This document shows, piece by piece, positions 36,387-46,228 of a stretch of DNA of 64,000 bases (its first letter is position 1; each line of letters begins with the position of its first letter). A program made the translations under genes and the position numbers. Source of the DNA: Legionella jamestowniensis (GTDB lineage Bacteria > Pseudomonadota > Gammaproteobacteria > Legionellales > Legionellaceae). Location of the stretch: assembly GCF_001467745.1 (NCBI RefSeq), contig NZ_LNYG01000008.1, positions 87,612 to 151,611 of the forward strand, written 5' to 3'. A model generated the notes under the pieces. The model saw only the letters and a list, made by a program, of their open reading frames with translations, ran no database searches and was not told the DNA's origin.

Positions 36387-38144
36387 ATGAGGGAAAATGA
36401 GTTTTATGCAGGAGGGCTAGAACTGGATTTTTTTCATAGTCCTGAATTTGAAAACGTTGATGCTATAAGCGAGGATTCGGATAAAGCTGCAGCCATTGCC
36501 AGAAATGCGCTACGGATTTTAATGATGGGATGGCGCGATAATTGGCGTGAAATTCTGTCGGTTAAAGTTCTTAAAGCAATACTTATTCGTAGGGACAGGG
36601 AATTAATGCGCGGAATGCGTCTGGCGTTTCAAGAGGGTTTCTCCTATGTGTATGAACAATTAAACGCGAAAAATGAATTATCAATTGAGCAACACAGACA
36701 AGCGGAGCTCTATATTAGTAACTGCCTCACATTACTGCCCTTTAGCGATATCAATCCGTTTGAATCTATTGCTATCCCTCAGTGGATAGATAATAGATGG
36801 CATTTTGTTGATTATAAAGTTATCCCTATTGAATTGACTCCAACAAAGGGAATTAAAAAATTATTCATTCGGGATGAGGACCGAGTATTTGCCTACGCTT
36901 TAGAACCTATCACCAATAAAAAGGCGGAACCTCATCTGATATTTATGGGAACAACCTATCCGGCAGGACAGGGTTTTTCTGAGCAGATCAATACTGATTT
37001 AAAAGGATTTGATACGGTTGGCAATAAGCTATATCGGAGCGGTCGTGACCGTTTGCTGACCTGGCTTGCTACCCAAAACCAAAAGGTCCGAGTATGTGGG
37101 ACCAGTTTGGGAGGCTCCTTATCATTGCTTTTAGCCATCGATCAAGGGGATAAGTTGTCTCGCGTTTATCCTTTAAATCCTGCAGGACTGTATGATTCTT
37201 GGTTTAAGAAGCATTTTGATAATTGGGATCGACTCGTTAACAAGCCGCACGTGCTTATTCAAAAGCAGGGTAATGATCCTGTTTCTCGATTTGGTGTATG
37301 GAAATCTGATTGGGATGTGGTTCGTGTAATTCCTCCCCTAGATAAGCAAGGACCCAATGAATTAGTTGATCATGCCCTTAATTATGCGGGGTTTTCTGCA
37401 ACCCAATTTATCGGAGTGGATACAGAGAAAGATAATGAGGAGCATCAATATCGTAATTTTTGGCTTTATACCCTTGGCCGCGGAATTGTCTACTATTTAG
37501 GCTTACTACCTTATCATTATATTGTTCGTCCTTGCATGTATTATGCAGTGACGCATAAACTTGAGCTCTCTTTAGCCGCAGCATCAATTTTATTATTTAC
37601 TTTCTCAGCTATCTTTCTACCAAGTATTATACTCCCGGCAGCCTTTTTGCTGACAATTGGCCTTCTTCCTCTGGTAATTGATACAATATTCACGTTAGGT
37701 AAAATGATTGCCACTATCTTTGATACTAAAAAAATACCGCCGGCTGCTTGTCATGACCCCAAATTAGCTCGAAATCAGGCATTAGATATTTATAACAATC
37801 ACATTGAATCAACATTTACCTTGAAAGAGTTAGGAACTTATTACGATGCCAAACGTGTTCTGGTAAAAAATAAACCATTTATTCCCGAATTAGAGAAGGA
37901 AGATAAAAAAGACAAGTTTGGTGGCTTTTCTAAAAAAGAGTTACTTCAACAAAGTTTACAAAAAAATAATGAGCAAATGTTGATAACCGTCAAAAACACC
38001 AAGGCAAAAATTTACGACATGCGGCAAACTGTACGTCTAATGAATCACATTGGTTTTCGTTCCAAAGACATGTTAGTAGCTACTTTAAAAGAGAATCATG
38101 AACATTATCTGAGTGGTAAACCTAGTACCTTTCTTTTTAAATAA
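36387..38144 (+). CDS. Alpha/beta-hydrolase-like protein with membrane helices, effector candidate
   Basis: This 585-residue protein has no signal peptide. In the middle, RVCGTSLGGSLSLLLA has the nucleophile-elbow form GxSxGG of lipases, with LIFMGTTYPAGQG before it as a likely oxyanion-strand region; a conserved His is plausible in ELVDHALNYAG. Residues about 360-460 hold two or three hydrophobic segments (AASILLFTFSAIFLPSIILP is the clearest). The C-terminal 120 residues are charged. A lipase-like domain plus membrane segments and no export signal is common among Legionella type IV effectors, but translocation is only inferred. It is followed at 38262 by another unknown protein gene. Confidence 0.72.
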   Translation: MRENEFYAGGLELDFFHSPEFENVDAISEDSDKAAAIARNALRILMMGWRDNWREILSVKVLKAILIRRDRELMRGMRLAFQEGFSYVYEQLNAKNELSIEQHRQAELYISNCLTLLPFSDINPFESIAIPQWIDNRWHFVDYKVIPIELTPTKGIKKLFIRDEDRVFAYALEPITNKKAEPHLIFMGTTYPAGQGFSEQINTDLKGFDTVGNKLYRSGRDRLLTWLATQNQKVRVCGTSLGGSLSLLLAIDQGDKLSRVYPLNPAGLYDSWFKKHFDNWDRLVNKPHVLIQKQGNDPVSRFGVWKSDWDVVRVIPPLDKQGPNELVDHALNYAGFSATQFIGVDTEKDNEEHQYRNFWLYTLGRGIVYYLGLLPYHYIVRPCMYYAVTHKLELSLAAASILLFTFSAIFLPSIILPAAFLLTIGLLPLVIDTIFTLGKMIATIFDTKKIPPAACHDPKLARNQALDIYNNHIESTFTLKELGTYYDAKRVLVKNKPFIPELEKEDKKDKFGGFSKKELLQQSLQKNNEQMLITVKNTKAKIYDMRQTVRLMNHIGFRSKDMLVATLKENHEHYLSGKPSTFLFK

Positions 38145-38261
38145 TAACTAGTAAAACAAAACGATAAGTGACCTGTAATCGCATGCGCAATGACTACATG
38201 GATTGCTTTAAAATTTATTCATGTGTACAATATTTGAGTATTTATTCTTAATAACGTAATC

Positions 38262-39476
38262 ATGGTTCAATATACATCTTTTCGTGACTATCTTGATAAG
38301 TATCTGCCTGGCTTTTTTACTATTCAATTAAAACAGTTTTTTAGCTTTTTACCGTTCATAAAGCCTGTAAATCCTCAACTGATTGAGTTAAGAAGGTTGG
38401 TGGAGCGGGCTAAAAGCACGCCAAATTTCTATGATTATGTAAATTATTTTAATAAATCAATCACTCATTCAGGAATTTTTTCCGGATTTGACTCTTTTAT
38501 TTATTCACAAGAAGAGTTTGCTGCCTTGGAATCTGGAAAAGTTCCCTCAGCGGCTACGGTTGGCTCTAGTCTTAAAATTTTGCCTATAGTCTCAGTGAGT
38601 TCAGCCGAAAAAATAGATTATGTTAAACAAGTAGTAGACCTTTTAGAGAAACAACCTTGGCAGGTTACTCTTAATCACTTTCTTTCTTCAATTGAAGAAA
38701 AGGAAGTGATAACGCTTATTAAAAATTTTCTTTCACAATATCCTATGTTAGGACATGAACAGAAAGGGAGTTGTATTCTCTTTTTGGTTAATTATTTAAA
38801 CCTGGATAAAAAAAATCTAATAAGTCAAGTATTTAATGGATTAAATAAGGAAAAGGATATTCTGCACTACCGTCAGCTATTACAAATTAAGAGTACGGTA
38901 TATGTGGGTGAATTACTGGCGTCAATTGATTTATTGGGGCGACACCCTTTACATGAAAAACAAAAATATGCAGTTCAGCGTGATTTCTTGCAATTAAAGT
39001 ATAAATTGCGAGACCTACGTGACGGAAAGGCAATTTATGAAATACCAGAAATATTGGCCCATTTAGAAAAAGCGTTCCGTGAATGGGAAAAAGGACATTC
39101 CATCAATGATGAAAAAACTCAGAATGTAATCGATGAAATTTATAATGCTTTACAAAATTTGAAAGACATCATTGATGATTTTGAAACAATACCAGGTTTG
39201 AAAGAAAGCTTTTTCAAGGATGAAAAAAGTGCTAGAGCAAACCTTTTACTCATGGAAGAGCGGCAAGAGTTTGCCCAAAAAATGCGGCGTGGTGAAATTG
39301 CGGTTGTGTCTATACAAAGACTCAAAGAATTGTATCCTAATGAAGAAAGCTATCAACAAGTACTCAAACAATGTCACAAATTCGGTATATCGGTTTTTGA
39401 TGCGTTAGATTTAGAGCAAAAAAAACAGGCTTTACGAGAGCATAATGCCATGAAATATCTATCCTCTCAACTATGA
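38262..39476 (+). CDS. Hypothetical helical protein, effector candidate
   Basis: The 404-residue protein lacks a signal peptide or membrane segment and I recognise no family. It is mainly helical and charged, with [12 protein letters not shown] near the N-terminus and a lysine/glutamate-rich second half ([24 protein letters not shown]). It follows the alpha/beta-hydrolase-like gene by about 120 bases, in the same direction. Its stop overlaps by 10 bases the stop of the convergent YyaL-type gene. No clear ribosome binding site precedes ATG 38262. Confidence 0.65.
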   Translation: MVQYTSFRDYLDKYLPGFFTIQLKQFFSFLPFIKPVNPQLIELRRLVERAKSTPNFYDYVNYFNKSITHSGIFSGFDSFIYSQEEFAALESGKVPSAATVGSSLKILPIVSVSSAEKIDYVKQVVDLLEKQPWQVTLNHFLSSIEEKEVITLIKNFLSQYPMLGHEQKGSCILFLVNYLNLDKKNLISQVFNGLNKEKDILHYRQLLQIKSTVYVGELLASIDLLGRHPLHEKQKYAVQRDFLQLKYKLRDLRDGKAIYEIPEILAHLEKAFREWEKGHSINDEKTQNVIDEIYNALQNLKDIIDDFETIPGLKESFFKDEKSARANLLLMEERQEFAQKMRRGEIAVVSIQRLKELYPNEESYQQVLKQCHKFGISVFDALDLEQKKQALREHNAMKYLSSQL

Positions 39477-41503
39477 GCTTTCCCAGGATTAGGTGAGGAA
39501 GAAAGGTTTGTAAATTGTTTTAACGTCGTAATATCTTGAATCACTTCAGTACATTGCTGTCCGCAACAAACGTAGGCACAGCATTCACCTTTTACTTCTT
39601 TTAAGGCTAAACCTTCGGGAAGTTTTCCTGCATTTTTGGGAATGGCATAGGTATGGTTATGAATATCTTGAACAATACCTTGCCAGGTTTTGATTGCTTC
39701 ATTTTTACCGCGGATTACAATAATTTCTGGTGGGTTTAAATAATCATTTAAGCCAAGTAACAAGGAACAATGTTCTGCCGGGTAGCGGATTAATAAATTC
39801 CATGCCGCTTTTAAAGTTTGTTCAGCTGCATTAATGTAGCGCTTCTCACCCAGTAAATGTCCGAGAGTAAGAAGGGCACGGACTAAAATTCCATTTCCAG
39901 CGGGGATGGCATCATCGGTCATTGTTTTGGGTCGATATAATAATTTTTCATGCTGTTCAGCTGTAAAAAAGAAGCCACCGGCTATTTCATCAGGAAAATC
40001 AGTTAAAACGGTTTCAGCCAGTTCAATGGCAAATAATAAATGTTCAGTATTCCATGCTATTTCTAATGAAGTCAGTAAAGCATCCAGTAGAAACGCATAG
40101 TCATCAAGGTAGGCCGACAGATAAGCTTTCCCATTTTTATAACTAGCAAATAACTGGCGATTATTCCATAGGGTTGTTTGGATGAAGTGAAGGGTTTTTT
40201 GTGCGGAGATAATATACTTTTCTTCATTTAAACAGTGTCCTGCTAATAACATACCCTTAATCATTAGAGCATTCCAGGAGACCAAAACTTTTTCATCACG
40301 AAAAGGATGTACACGTTTATTGCGTGCTAGTAATAATTTATTGGTAGCGGAATCAATTAGCGCATTAACCTTGGAAAGGGGAATTTTCAGTAGTTTACTG
40401 ATAGCCTGTGGGGATTCGTTTACATAAAAATGCCAATGGTTTTCAAAATTTGGAGCGTTGTTCAAACCATAATGTAACGAAATAACGGCATATTCGTCCT
40501 GAGTGAGTAACGATTGAACTTCTTTTTTATCCCATCGATAAAATTTACCTTCTTCTCCATCAGAGTCAGCATCGAGGCTTGCGTAATAACCTCCTTCGGG
40601 GGCTTGCATAGCCATTATTACCCAATCTGCAGTTTTTTTTACAATGGCTTTAAAAGTAGGGTCATCATACGTTTTTATGGCAAAAGAATAAATGCTTAAT
40701 AGCTGACCATTGTCATAGAGCATTTTTTCAAAATGGGGAATGCGCCATTTGCGATCTACCGCATAACGGTAAAAACCACCGTCAAGTTGATCATAAATGC
40801 CTCCAGATACGATGTTTTTCAAAGTGGGTAGCACGAAAGCTGCATTATTTCTTAGCAAAAACTCAAGCTTGCTTGCTTGTGGAAATTTAGGCGCGTCTCC
40901 AAAACCGCCATATTGCCTATCATAGTTTTGCTCCAGTTGCTCCAAAGCAAAACGTAGTGGGTGGTTATTCAATGAAAGAGAAAATGTCTTATTTTGTTGT
41001 TGCAAAATACGTTTTAATTCCATACTTTGTTTTTTAATATCTTCTTGTTGCGTGTGGTATAAGTTTGCAATGACCTTTAATACAGTTTTAAAACTGGGCA
41101 TTTGATAACGCTCTATAGGGGGGAAATAGGTTCCACTAAAAAATGGAATGAGATCAGGCGTTAAAAAAATAGTCAGTGGCCAACCGCCACTTTGTTGACT
41201 TAGATAATAATGTGAGGTTTGATAAATTTTATCTAAGTCAGGGCGTTCTTCTTTATCAACTTTGATATTTACAAACAGTTGATTCATCAAAGTAGCCGTT
41301 TCCTGATCCTCAAATGATTCATGGGCCATCACGTGGCACCAATGGCAAGCGGCATAACCAATAGAAAGCAAAATCGGTTTATTTTCTCGTTGAGCTTTTT
41401 TGATTGCTTTTTCCCCCCAAGGATACCATTCAACTGGATTATAGGCATGTTGTTGAAGGTAAGGACTCGGTTCTTGAAGTAAGTGATTTGCTGAAAGAGC
41501 CAT
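39467..41503 (-). CDS. YyaL-type thioredoxin-domain protein (DUF255/SSP411 family)
   Basis: This 678-residue protein matches the YyaL/SPATA20 family: an N-terminal thioredoxin-like domain ([36 protein letters not shown] with C53 and C56, [13 protein letters not shown]) followed by an (alpha/alpha)6 glycosidase-like domain ([61 protein letters not shown]). Family members are cytosolic; the biochemical role is unresolved, although the CxxC pair suggests redox chemistry. Length matches the family norm. Confidence 0.92.
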   Translation of the reverse strand: MALSANHLLQEPSPYLQQHAYNPVEWYPWGEKAIKKAQRENKPILLSIGYAACHWCHVMAHESFEDQETATLMNQLFVNIKVDKEERPDLDKIYQTSHYYLSQQSGGWPLTIFLTPDLIPFFSGTYFPPIERYQMPSFKTVLKVIANLYHTQQEDIKKQSMELKRILQQQNKTFSLSLNNHPLRFALEQLEQNYDRQYGGFGDAPKFPQASKLEFLLRNNAAFVLPTLKNIVSGGIYDQLDGGFYRYAVDRKWRIPHFEKMLYDNGQLLSIYSFAIKTYDDPTFKAIVKKTADWVIMAMQAPEGGYYASLDADSDGEEGKFYRWDKKEVQSLLTQDEYAVISLHYGLNNAPNFENHWHFYVNESPQAISKLLKIPLSKVNALIDSATNKLLLARNKRVHPFRDEKVLVSWNALMIKGMLLAGHCLNEEKYIISAQKTLHFIQTTLWNNRQLFASYKNGKAYLSAYLDDYAFLLDALLTSLEIAWNTEHLLFAIELAETVLTDFPDEIAGGFFFTAEQHEKLLYRPKTMTDDAIPAGNGILVRALLTLGHLLGEKRYINAAEQTLKAAWNLLIRYPAEHCSLLLGLNDYLNPPEIIVIRGKNEAIKTWQGIVQDIHNHTYAIPKNAGKLPEGLALKEVKGECCAYVCCGQQCTEVIQDITTLKQFTNLSSSPNPGKAHS

Positions 41504-41567
41504 AATAATCGCTTTTTAGGAAGGCTATATTGTTTACTATAGCAAACGCATTACTTGAGCCGGGATA

Positions 41568-41605
41568 AACAAAGGTTAAAGCTTGATCAAGCTTTAACCT
41601 TTGTT
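41568..41605. terminator. Perfect 38-bp palindrome, likely terminator
   Basis: The sequence reads AACAAAGGTTAAAGCTTGA followed by its exact complement, centred at 41586/41587, with no loop bases beyond the centre. It begins 3 bases past the stop of the minus-strand repeat-protein gene (41609) and ends upstream of the YyaL-type gene. Minus-strand RNA would end in a U-rich arm. Confidence 0.75.
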
Positions 41606-41608
41606 ACA

Positions 41609-42391
41609 TTACTGGTTTGGTGTTGTTGAAACTGGAGCTGAAGTTCTGCTGGGAGATGTAGTTGTCGTAGCTGAAGTTGTGTCAGCAGAAGGAGCACTTA
41701 CTAAATATTTTTTTGCAAAATCGGTTCCAATGCATTCGCCAATCTTGCGCCCCCAAGTGTTGGCTGCTTCGCTGTCAATACTTGAAGGTAAGTTGGTATA
41801 ATATTCAGATTGGCATTTGTCAAAGCTCGGTGCAATTAAGGTGATGCACTTTGCATTATCTATATTACGATCATCAAGCTTTTTCTTAATGGATGCATCA
41901 TCGAAAAAACCCTGACAGATCATAGTAGGAGCCAACGATTTAAGCTGGGAAAACCAGGTCTCTTTAGACATATTTGCAGAGGAACTCGTTGTATTGCTGG
42001 CTGAAGAATCGGGGCTACCTGGAGGCGTCCCTACCAAATATTTTGTTGCAAAATCAGTTCCAATACATTCTCCAATTGTATGTCCCCATTTAGAGGCACT
42101 TTCTTTATTTATGGTTGCGGGCAAGCTTGAATAATATTGAGTTTGGCATTTATCGAAGCTTGCTGGAATCAAAGAGACGCACTTGGCATTATCGATTTTT
42201 AATTCTTCCATGCGGTTTTTTAAGGAAGCATCTTCAAAAAAACCTTGACAGATAACGGTAGGAGCGACTGATTTCAATTTTCCTAGCCAATCATCCTTGG
42301 TCATTTCAGTGGGGGATGCAGCTATGCTTTGTAAAGGTAATACTACTGCGCCAAAGCCTAGCGAAATAATGAGTTTGTATTTTGTTGACAT
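41609..42391 (-). CDS. Secreted protein with two tandem Cys-containing repeats
   Basis: From ATG 42391 (AAGGGA about 10 bases upstream; an earlier in-frame start at 42415 is weaker) the 260-residue product has a signal peptide ending near SIAAS. The mature part is two copies of a unit of about 85 residues, each with four cysteines at matching places: ICQGFF, NAKC, FDKC and GECIGTDFA.KYLV. The two units are linked by a Ser-rich spacer, and the tail is Thr/Ser-rich (TTTTSPSRTSAPVSTTP). The paired cysteines suggest disulfides in the periplasm or outside. I recognise no named family. Confidence 0.8.
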   Translation of the reverse strand: MSTKYKLIISLGFGAVVLPLQSIAASPTEMTKDDWLGKLKSVAPTVICQGFFEDASLKNRMEELKIDNAKCVSLIPASFDKCQTQYYSSLPATINKESASKWGHTIGECIGTDFATKYLVGTPPGSPDSSASNTTSSSANMSKETWFSQLKSLAPTMICQGFFDDASIKKKLDDRNIDNAKCITLIAPSFDKCQSEYYTNLPSSIDSEAANTWGRKIGECIGTDFAKKYLVSAPSADTTSATTTTSPSRTSAPVSTTPNQ

Positions 42392-42613
42392 TTTTATTAT
42401 TCCCTTAATCGTCATCTACCACTACAAGAATAGACAAAAAATGCTATTTTTACTAAATATAAATTTATTTATTTCTCAAGACACTAAACATTTTTTATGT
42501 TTTGTTCTAAAATTTTTCATTATGTCTGTTTTTTCTGACATAAATCGATTGAGTTAATTCTATTTAAAACCTAAGTTTACAAAACGTTATTATCAAGGAA
42601 ACACCATTCAAAC

Positions 42614-43165
42614 ATGCAAAAATTGCTGCGCAAATTTTATGATAGAGACACGGTTACTGTAGCTCAGGAGCTTTTGGGTAAATATTTGGTTCACCACATC
42701 GATGGTTTAAAACGCATTGGCAGAATTGTTGAGGTGGAAGCCTATTTGGGACAACAGGATCTTGCAGCACATTCCTCTAAAGGGATAACACCCCGTACAA
42801 AAACGATGTTTGGACCACCAGGGTATGCTTACGTTTATCTGATTTACGGTATCCATCACTGCGTTAATGCTGTTACTGAAAGAGAAGGCGAGGGTACAGC
42901 TGTTCTTTTACGTGCGTTAGAACCTGTTAGCAATATTACAGAGCGAACAAAAGGACCTGGCTTGCTTTGTAAGGCAATGCAAATTGATAAGCGTCTAAAT
43001 GGCCATGATTTATTAAGTGATAATTTTTATATTGCGCAACCGCAGGATGCACACTCTTTTGTTATTCAAAAAAAACCAAGAATCGGAGTGGATTATGCCA
43101 AGCATTGGGCAGATAAACTGCTAAGGTTTTACATTAAGGATAATCCCTTTGTTTCCAAACCTTAA
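42614..43165 (+). CDS. 3-methyladenine DNA glycosylase (AAG/Mpg type)
   Basis: The 183-residue protein is a monofunctional alkyladenine DNA glycosylase that removes alkylated and deaminated purines to start base excision repair. Landmarks are FYDRDTVTVAQELLGKYLVH, the catalytic Glu region RIVEVEAYLGQQDLAAHSS, and MFGPPGYAYVYLIYGIHHCVN. Length is typical of the bacterial form. It is convergent with the PRPP synthetase gene, with stops 3 bases apart. Confidence 0.95.
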   Translation: MQKLLRKFYDRDTVTVAQELLGKYLVHHIDGLKRIGRIVEVEAYLGQQDLAAHSSKGITPRTKTMFGPPGYAYVYLIYGIHHCVNAVTEREGEGTAVLLRALEPVSNITERTKGPGLLCKAMQIDKRLNGHDLLSDNFYIAQPQDAHSFVIQKKPRIGVDYAKHWADKLLRFYIKDNPFVSKP

Positions 43166-43168
43166 TTG

Positions 43169-44155
43169 TTAGGAGGTAAGATGCAGCAAAGCGTTAATGG
43201 AACCGTTTTCATGAATCGCTTTAATTGCCTGGGCAAATAAAGTTGTGGCGTCGAGCACCACCACTTTCTTGTTTAACAACTGCTGTTGCACCCTGAATGG
43301 AGGAATACTATTCGTGATGATTATTTTTTCAAGGTAGGGGAGGGACAGTATTTTATTGGCATCTTTGACGAAAATACCGTGGGTAGCACACACTATAATT
43401 CGCTGTGCTCCATTTTTATGCAAGATCTCAGCAGCGAGCTTGATAGTAGTGCCAGAACTAATCATATCATCAACAATTATAACTACTCCTTTTTTAAGTT
43501 CACCAATAATTTCCTGACTGCTTGTAACGACTTCCAAATCCCTTTTTTTATCGATAAATGCTTTCCCTATTTCCCTGTGTAGTAAATTAGACAGCGTTGA
43601 CCTTAATTGCTCTGCGCGCTTAAGCCCACCGGTGTCTGGAGAAACAATGGTAACTTCTTCATCTTTTATCAGGGTGGCAAGGTAGGGCGCAAAAAGGACA
43701 TGGGCCTCCAAGTGTTCGGTAGGAATGCGAAAAGCATTTTGAAGGGCAGCCAGGTTATGAATATCCAACGTAAGGATGCGATCGGTACCTATCGCTTCAA
43801 GTAATTGTGCAACATATCGTAGGGTGACTGGGTCACGTGCCTGGGTTTTCCTGTCTTTGCGGGCAAAAGCAAAATAAGGAATAACGGTTGTAACCTGCTG
43901 CGCAGAAGCATCCTTTAAACTACCAATAAAAAATAAAAGGCGGCATAGTTTGTCGTGTACGCTTTGTTGATCTTCATCAAATAAAGACTGGATTAAAAAA
44001 ACATCTCGCCCCCTTACATTTTCAAGAGAACGAATTTTATGTTCACCATCAGCAAATTCTATTTCTTCATGGGTAGAGAGAGGGAGTGCTAGATGCGCAG
44101 CTATTTTTTGACCCCAATCCAGTGAAGTGTTCAGTGCAAATAGTTTGATTTCCAT
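43169..44155 (-). CDS. prs: Ribose-phosphate pyrophosphokinase
   Basis: This 328-residue enzyme makes PRPP from ribose-5-phosphate and ATP for nucleotide, His and Trp synthesis. RDVFLIQSL and VIPYFAFARKDRKTQARDPVT match the ATP/ribose flanking segments; the PRPP-binding loop is VVIIVDDMISSGTT. Some positions differ from the classical E. coli type, so it may be a second, divergent PRPP synthetase; the symbol rests on family only. The gene starts 2 bases after the CysQ-like gene's stop, so the two are coupled. Confidence 0.85.
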   Translation of the reverse strand: MEIKLFALNTSLDWGQKIAAHLALPLSTHEEIEFADGEHKIRSLENVRGRDVFLIQSLFDEDQQSVHDKLCRLLFFIGSLKDASAQQVTTVIPYFAFARKDRKTQARDPVTLRYVAQLLEAIGTDRILTLDIHNLAALQNAFRIPTEHLEAHVLFAPYLATLIKDEEVTIVSPDTGGLKRAEQLRSTLSNLLHREIGKAFIDKKRDLEVVTSSQEIIGELKKGVVIIVDDMISSGTTIKLAAEILHKNGAQRIIVCATHGIFVKDANKILSLPYLEKIIITNSIPPFRVQQQLLNKKVVVLDATTLFAQAIKAIHENGSINALLHLTS

Positions 44156-44157
44156 AT

Positions 44158-44970
44158 TTATTTGTCCTTAATGAGCACAGAATAAACTTTATTGGCTAAT
44201 CCTCTTGCTGCGGCTAAAAATCTATATTTAACACGCGTTTCTCCTGCCTTATAATGCAATTTGTTTGTGCCTACGAATAAAAGTTTACCCCCCGCTTCTT
44301 GCAGGATAACTTCAGGGCCGCAAAGATCCCATAAGTGGCAATGGCCTGAAAAATTAAAATAAAGGTCAGCCTCTCCTTTAGCAATTTTTCCAAACTTTAA
44401 GCCTAGGGAACCATATTTGTAAATGTCGGTTATTCCCAATTGCTTGGCAATTTCATCGACCTTTGTACTCCAATGAGTCCTTGATTGTATCAAAGTGGCT
44501 TGCGAAGTATTTGAAATTGCCCTCACCCTAAGATTAAGTGTCTCATTTCTAGTAGTATAAAAAGCACCTTGATTCCTAATAGCATAGTAAAGTTCATCCG
44601 TATCGGGTTGATAAACAACCCCAAGCCAAGCCTCGTGGTGAATAGAAAGCCCAAGCATAATAGACCATTGAGCACTGCCGGCAACGAAATCTGCTGTGCC
44701 GTCAATTGGATCTACGAACCAGATACGATTTTTTGATTGTTGGTTTAAGGGGATAGGTTCCTCTTCAGAAATGACCAGATCAGCTGGGAAGGCGTTTCGC
44801 AAGTTGTTGAATAAAAATTGACTCGCCGCCTTATCGGCATCAGTTACTAACCCCAAATGCTTTCCTTTATCATAAACCGCATAACCTTGTGTTCGAATAG
44901 TCTGAACCAGCAAACCAGCCTCACGGACGAGAGTGATTGCAAATTCTAATTCTTTTTCTAATGAATTCAT
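44158..44970 (-). CDS. Inositol monophosphatase family protein, CysQ-like
   Basis: The 270-residue protein has the metal motifs of the IMPase/3'(2'),5'-bisphosphate phosphatase superfamily: VISEEEPI, WFVDPIDGTADFVAG and the C-terminal LWDLCGPEVILQEAGG. CysQ hydrolyses 3'-phosphoadenosine 5'-phosphate; IMPases and glycerol-phosphatases share these motifs, so substrate is uncertain. The divergent neighbour at 45050 resembles CysZ, a sulfate permease partner, which favours a sulfur-assimilation role. ATG 44970 is preferred over TTG 44982, which has no better ribosome binding site. Confidence 0.85.
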   Translation of the reverse strand: MNSLEKELEFAITLVREAGLLVQTIRTQGYAVYDKGKHLGLVTDADKAASQFLFNNLRNAFPADLVISEEEPIPLNQQSKNRIWFVDPIDGTADFVAGSAQWSIMLGLSIHHEAWLGVVYQPDTDELYYAIRNQGAFYTTRNETLNLRVRAISNTSQATLIQSRTHWSTKVDEIAKQLGITDIYKYGSLGLKFGKIAKGEADLYFNFSGHCHLWDLCGPEVILQEAGGKLLFVGTNKLHYKAGETRVKYRFLAAARGLANKVYSVLIKDK

Positions 44971-45049
44971 GGCTAAGCTCAATGCCGTTTTAGTATTATA
45001 GTTTTAACATAATTCATGCCATTTAAAATTTAAATGTTAAGGAATCTCA

Positions 45050-45763
45050 ATGAAGGATTTTTTTTCTGGAATTCATTATTTTATCCTGGGATTTAAAAGT
45101 CTGACGCAACAAGGATTAAGAACGCTTATAATTTTACCCATTGTTTTTAATTTATTAATTTATACCGCTATTGCTTACATAGGTTATCATTATTTATCGC
45201 CTTTAGTTCATCATTATGTGGACAAGCTCCCGGATTGGCTTGGCTTTTTGAGTAGTCTTTTTACTATACTTTTCTTTGTTTTATTCTTTCTGTTTTTTTT
45301 AACTACTTTTTCTGTTTTAGCGAATATCTGTGCAGCGCCTTTTAATGGTTTATTGGCTGAGCGCGCTCAAAAATTAATAAAAAATGAATCTTTACCTGAG
45401 CGGAGATGGTTAGATCTTATAATCCAATCTATCAAACGACAAGGACAGTTTATTCTTTTCTACTTGCCCCGTTTCATCTTGATGTGTCTATTATTTTTTA
45501 TTCCGCCCCTACATCCCTTATTACCTTTCTTATGGTTTTTGTTTAATTCCTGGGTTTTAAGTATCCAATATCAGGATTTTGTAATGGATAATAATTTAAT
45601 TGATTTTAAAAAAATGCGTGAAATGATTAATCATAAAAAAGCTTTATCATTAGGATTTGGTATGACGATTAGCAGTTTAAGTTTTATTCCATTTTTTAAT
45701 CTTATGGTATTGCCTGCGGCAGTAATAGGGGGTGTATATCTCTTTTCAAAAGAATATCGGTAA
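45050..45763 (+). CDS. cysZ: CysZ-like (EI24 family) membrane protein
   Basis: The 237-residue protein matches CysZ/EI24: GIHYFILGFKSLTQQGLRT at the start, helices across the middle and NICAAPFNGLLAERA. CysZ supports sulfate uptake in E. coli. Four to six membrane helices are visible. It is divergent from the CysQ-like gene, about 80 bases away, consistent with shared sulfur-metabolism regulation. Transport activity is inferred from the family. Confidence 0.88.
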   Translation: MKDFFSGIHYFILGFKSLTQQGLRTLIILPIVFNLLIYTAIAYIGYHYLSPLVHHYVDKLPDWLGFLSSLFTILFFVLFFLFFLTTFSVLANICAAPFNGLLAERAQKLIKNESLPERRWLDLIIQSIKRQGQFILFYLPRFILMCLLFFIPPLHPLLPFLWFLFNSWVLSIQYQDFVMDNNLIDFKKMREMINHKKALSLGFGMTISSLSFIPFFNLMVLPAAVIGGVYLFSKEYR

Positions 45764-45770
45764 TAATTTT

Positions 45771-45802
45771 TCTAAAATTAGACAAAATTCTAAAAATAGA
45801 AT
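45771..45802 (+). promoter_or_regulatory. Two palindromes upstream of the RES/Xre operon, candidate operators
   Basis: TCTAAAATTAGA (45771-45782) and ATTCTAAAAATAGAAT (45787-45802) are perfect or near-perfect palindromes with centres 18 bases apart, 36 bases before the antitoxin ATG. Xre/ParS-domain antitoxins usually repress their own operon at such paired sites. Confidence 0.6.
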
Positions 45803-45837
45803 ATAGTTAAAGATAGAATTGGCAAAAAGAGACTATC

Positions 45838-46224
45838 ATGAAGACTTCTGCTCAAGTATCGTTGGCGGTTCCTAATGAGGTAGCATGGAAAGCTCTGAAA
45901 AATTTGATCGAAAGGTTTAATTTTACGAAGGAAGAAGCACTTTGTTTAATGGGGGATATGCCTGCCTCTTCTTATTACAAAGGGATCAGTAAGTTCGATG
46001 GTAATTTAACCCGAGATGAAAAAGAGCGTATTTCTTTATTATTAGGAATTTATAAAAATTTGCGAATTTTATTTACGGATAGCAACCAGGCTATGTCCTG
46101 GATTAATCGGGAAAACGCCTTACCTCCTTTTAATGGCATTACTCCTAGAAGCTATTTGATGGAGGGAAGCCTTATGAGGCTAGCCGAAATACGACGATTT
46201 TTGGATTTTTGGAGGGGTTATTAA
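45838..46224 (+). CDS. Xre/MbcA/ParS-type antitoxin
   Basis: The 128-residue protein is the antitoxin partner of a RES toxin: an N-terminal helical DNA-binding-like region (WKALKNLIERFNFTKEEALCLMG, KFDGNLTRDEKERISLLLGIYKNLR) and the C-terminal MbcA/ParS toxin-binding domain (DSNQAMSWINRENALPPFNG). It neutralises the NAD-degrading toxin by direct binding and represses the operon. The toxin gene begins 4 bases after its stop. Two palindromes upstream are likely operators. Confidence 0.92.
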   Translation: MKTSAQVSLAVPNEVAWKALKNLIERFNFTKEEALCLMGDMPASSYYKGISKFDGNLTRDEKERISLLLGIYKNLRILFTDSNQAMSWINRENALPPFNGITPRSYLMEGSLMRLAEIRRFLDFWRGY

Positions 46225-46228
46225 AAGG

